Made by a program: the position numbers and the translations under genes. DNA of 64,000 nt from Yponomeuta sedellus (Eukaryota; Arthropoda; Insecta; Lepidoptera; Yponomeutidae): assembly GCA_934045075.1 (NCBI GenBank), contig OW203722.1:5699264-5763263 (forward strand), read 5' to 3'. Below are positions 63,008-64,000 of the stretch, piece by piece. The first letter of the stretch is position 1, and each line of letters begins with the position of its first letter. Below the pieces are notes generated by a model. The model was not told the origin of the DNA. It saw only the letters and a list, made by a program, of their open reading frames with translations, and searched no databases.

Positions 63008-63422
63008 ATCACACTAATTTTATAAAGGTGACAGTTTGTGAGTGTGTATGTTTGTTACTCACGTCTAAACGGCTGGAGCTATTATAATTAAATTTTGTAT
63101 GGAGTTAGTTGACACCCTGAATTAAAGGGAAAATCGATAAATAGCGGGTAACACCGCGGGCTTCTTCTTCTTCTTCTTCAGGCTATATTAGTCCACTGGT
63201 GGACATAGCGCAAGGTTGTGCCATCATTGGGGGATAGTGCCCATAATCCCCACGCTGGGCATGCGGGTTGGGGATCGCAGTTTGGTGGAATTGTACTGCA
63301 GGGGGCGCCGCTGCCCACCCCCCGGTTTGTATCCCTTAGTCGCCTTTTACGACACCCGCGGGAAGAATTTGGGTTGGTGCTATTCTCTAGGCCGACACCA
63401 CATAGCCAATACCGCGGGCTAG
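63008..63422 (+). mobile_element. Helitron split by a LINE tail
   Basis: 5' side TCACACTAATTTTATAAAGG, GAGTGTGTATGTTTGTTACT and ACGTCTAAACGGCTGGAGCT. The 3' end is ACCGCGGGCTAG followed by T (63,411-63,422). A LINE tail occupies 63,162-63,410, flanked by ACCGCGGGC (63,153-63,161 and 63,411-63,419). Confidence 0.72.
63162..63410 (-). repeat. LINE-tail T3, longest copy
   Basis: Minus-strand 3' UTR ending in (GAA)n: plus strand reads TTCTTCTTCTTCTTCTTCAG, GCTATATTAGTCCACTGGTG, GCGCAAGGTTGTGCCATCAT, CGCCTTTTACGACACCCGCG. 5'-truncated LINE insertion with a 9-bp target duplication. Confidence 0.7.
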
Positions 63423-63449
63423 TTTTATATAATCCCGTTTATGTTTTTT

Positions 63450-63562
63450 ATCTAGTATACAGACGTTACTCTGCAAGGCACATGCCACAAGCACTACCAT
63501 TCTCTCAGAAACTGCCTATGGGCTTAGTTTTCATGCGCGCCCACCTCAGACTGGCAATTTCA
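63450..63562 (-). repeat. SINE C-like 3' fragment
   Basis: TTACTCTGCAAGGCACATGC, TTCTCTCAGAAACTGCC and GGCTTAGTTTTCATGCGCGC + CCACCTCAGACTGGCAATTT follow the order of SINE C 3' blocks, diverged. Confidence 0.45.
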
Positions 63563-63611
63563 AGCGCTGAAGTTTTTAAACTTCAGCGCTTCGGAGTTTA
63601 AGAAACTCCGA
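63563..63611. repeat. Two perfect hairpins in tandem
   Basis: Hairpin 1: AGCGCTGAAGTTT / AAACTTCAGCGCT (63,563-63,590, 2-nt loop). Hairpin 2: TCGGAGTTT / AAACTCCGA (63,591-63,611, 3-nt loop). They abut with no spacer, and hairpin 2 overlaps the start of the LINE frame that follows. Confidence 0.92.
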
Positions 63612-64000
63612 ATCTTTTACCAAAATGTTAGAGGATTAAGAACGAAGACTACTGAATTTTTTAACAATGTGGCCGGCCTTAACTACGAATTATTCCTAAT
63701 TACCGAGACCTGGCTGTGTGAAGGTATTCTGAATTCGGAGTTAGCTGATCTGGATAACTTTGATATGGTAAGAGCAGACCGCGGCTCCTCGACTGCGGGA
63801 GGTGGTGTATTTATCTTGAGTGCACGGGCTCTACAAGCTCGGCCTAGACCGGAATGGAGTCGAAATGACTTAGAGTGTGTGTGGCTCACCATACCTGGTT
63901 CTTCAATAGGCTCTACCCAGAACATTCACATAGCAGTATTATATATACCATCTGACCGTAAACTACCAATACGTGTTCAACTCTTTTTGGATTTGATGGG
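63600..64000 (+). CDS. LINE endonuclease domain, partial (runs off the window)
   Basis: An open frame from about 63,570 to the window end. From 63,606 it reads LRIFYQNVRGLRTKTTEFFN, YELFLITETWLCEGILNSEL, RADRGSSTAGGGVFIL, ECVWLTIPGS and IAVLYIPSDRKLPIRVQLFL. This is the N-terminal half of an apurinic-type endonuclease: the Asn motif (YQNVRGL) and the catalytic Glu (TETWL) are present; the GDFN and SDH motifs would lie beyond 64,000. There is no ATG before the domain, so either the start is upstream in decayed sequence or the copy is 5'-truncated at the hairpins. Not the J1 family by sequence. Confidence 0.8.

Overview
The window reads as animal, most probably lepidopteran (moth or butterfly), repeat-rich intergenic DNA. 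The reasons are the company of elements: short Helitrons ending in CTAG with the GAAGTCGCGGGC terminus, retroposon tails containing CCAGCAGTGG, several tRNA-headed SINEs, and LINEs of CR1/Jockey and R1 type. Taxon is an inference from these families. I see no host protein-coding gene, no convincing functional tRNA or rRNA gene, and no CRISPR array. Almost everything that can be named is a transposable element, a relic of one, or a simple repeat.

Layout. 1-19 kb: scattered SINE, LINE-tail, Helitron and MITE relics, a degenerate tandem repeat (4.28-4.99 kb), an AT microsatellite inside a palindrome (9.4 kb) and a hexanucleotide array inside a 159-bp-arm palindrome (14.8-15.3 kb). 19.03-22.09 kb: a short gypsy-like LTR element with a tRNA-Lys primer site, carrying a truncated Harbinger-like transposon and a striking 48-bp snap-back at its primer site. 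22-24.5 kb: nested Helitron, SINE and foldback pieces. 24.51-42.35 kb: one full-length CR1/Jockey-like LINE (about 5.68 kb net) with intact ORF1 and ORF2. Its ORF2 is split by a 12,164-bp LTR-retroelement composite (29,271-41,434). 42.4-56.6 kb: SINEs, a Helitron, a 200-bp tandem repeat and LINE tails. 56.6-57.9 kb: a second LINE, 5'-truncated. 60.2-61.3 kb: a GC-rich R1-clade LINE relic. 63.0-64.0 kb: a Helitron with a nested LINE tail, twin hairpins, and the endonuclease domain of another LINE running off the edge.

The 12-kb composite is the most unusual object. It is a non-coding LTR element (2,960-bp LTRs, 3,513-bp internal domain, LARD-like) on the minus strand. A third LTR copy, inverted and shortened, is joined to its 3' LTR, so both outer ends are the U3 terminus TGTAACGG, and the whole is flanked by a 4-bp target duplication (CTTG). 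The 19-kb element shows a related event in miniature: the DNA folds back on the LTR exactly after the 18th primer-site base, where copying of the tRNA should stop. Together they suggest self-primed (snap-back) extension of plus-strand strong-stop DNA. The second unusual object is a canonical -1 frameshift heptamer (TTTAAAC) in the right phase in the ORF1/ORF2 overlap of the LINE, followed by a possible stem; a shift there would restore the endonuclease N-terminus that the first ATG of ORF2 leaves out.

How the parts relate: LINEs supply reverse transcriptase for the SINEs, several of which have clear target-site duplications (11 to 16 bp). Nesting gives relative ages: SINE B pair, then LINE, then LTR composite; Helitron, then SINE B, then foldback insert at 22 kb.
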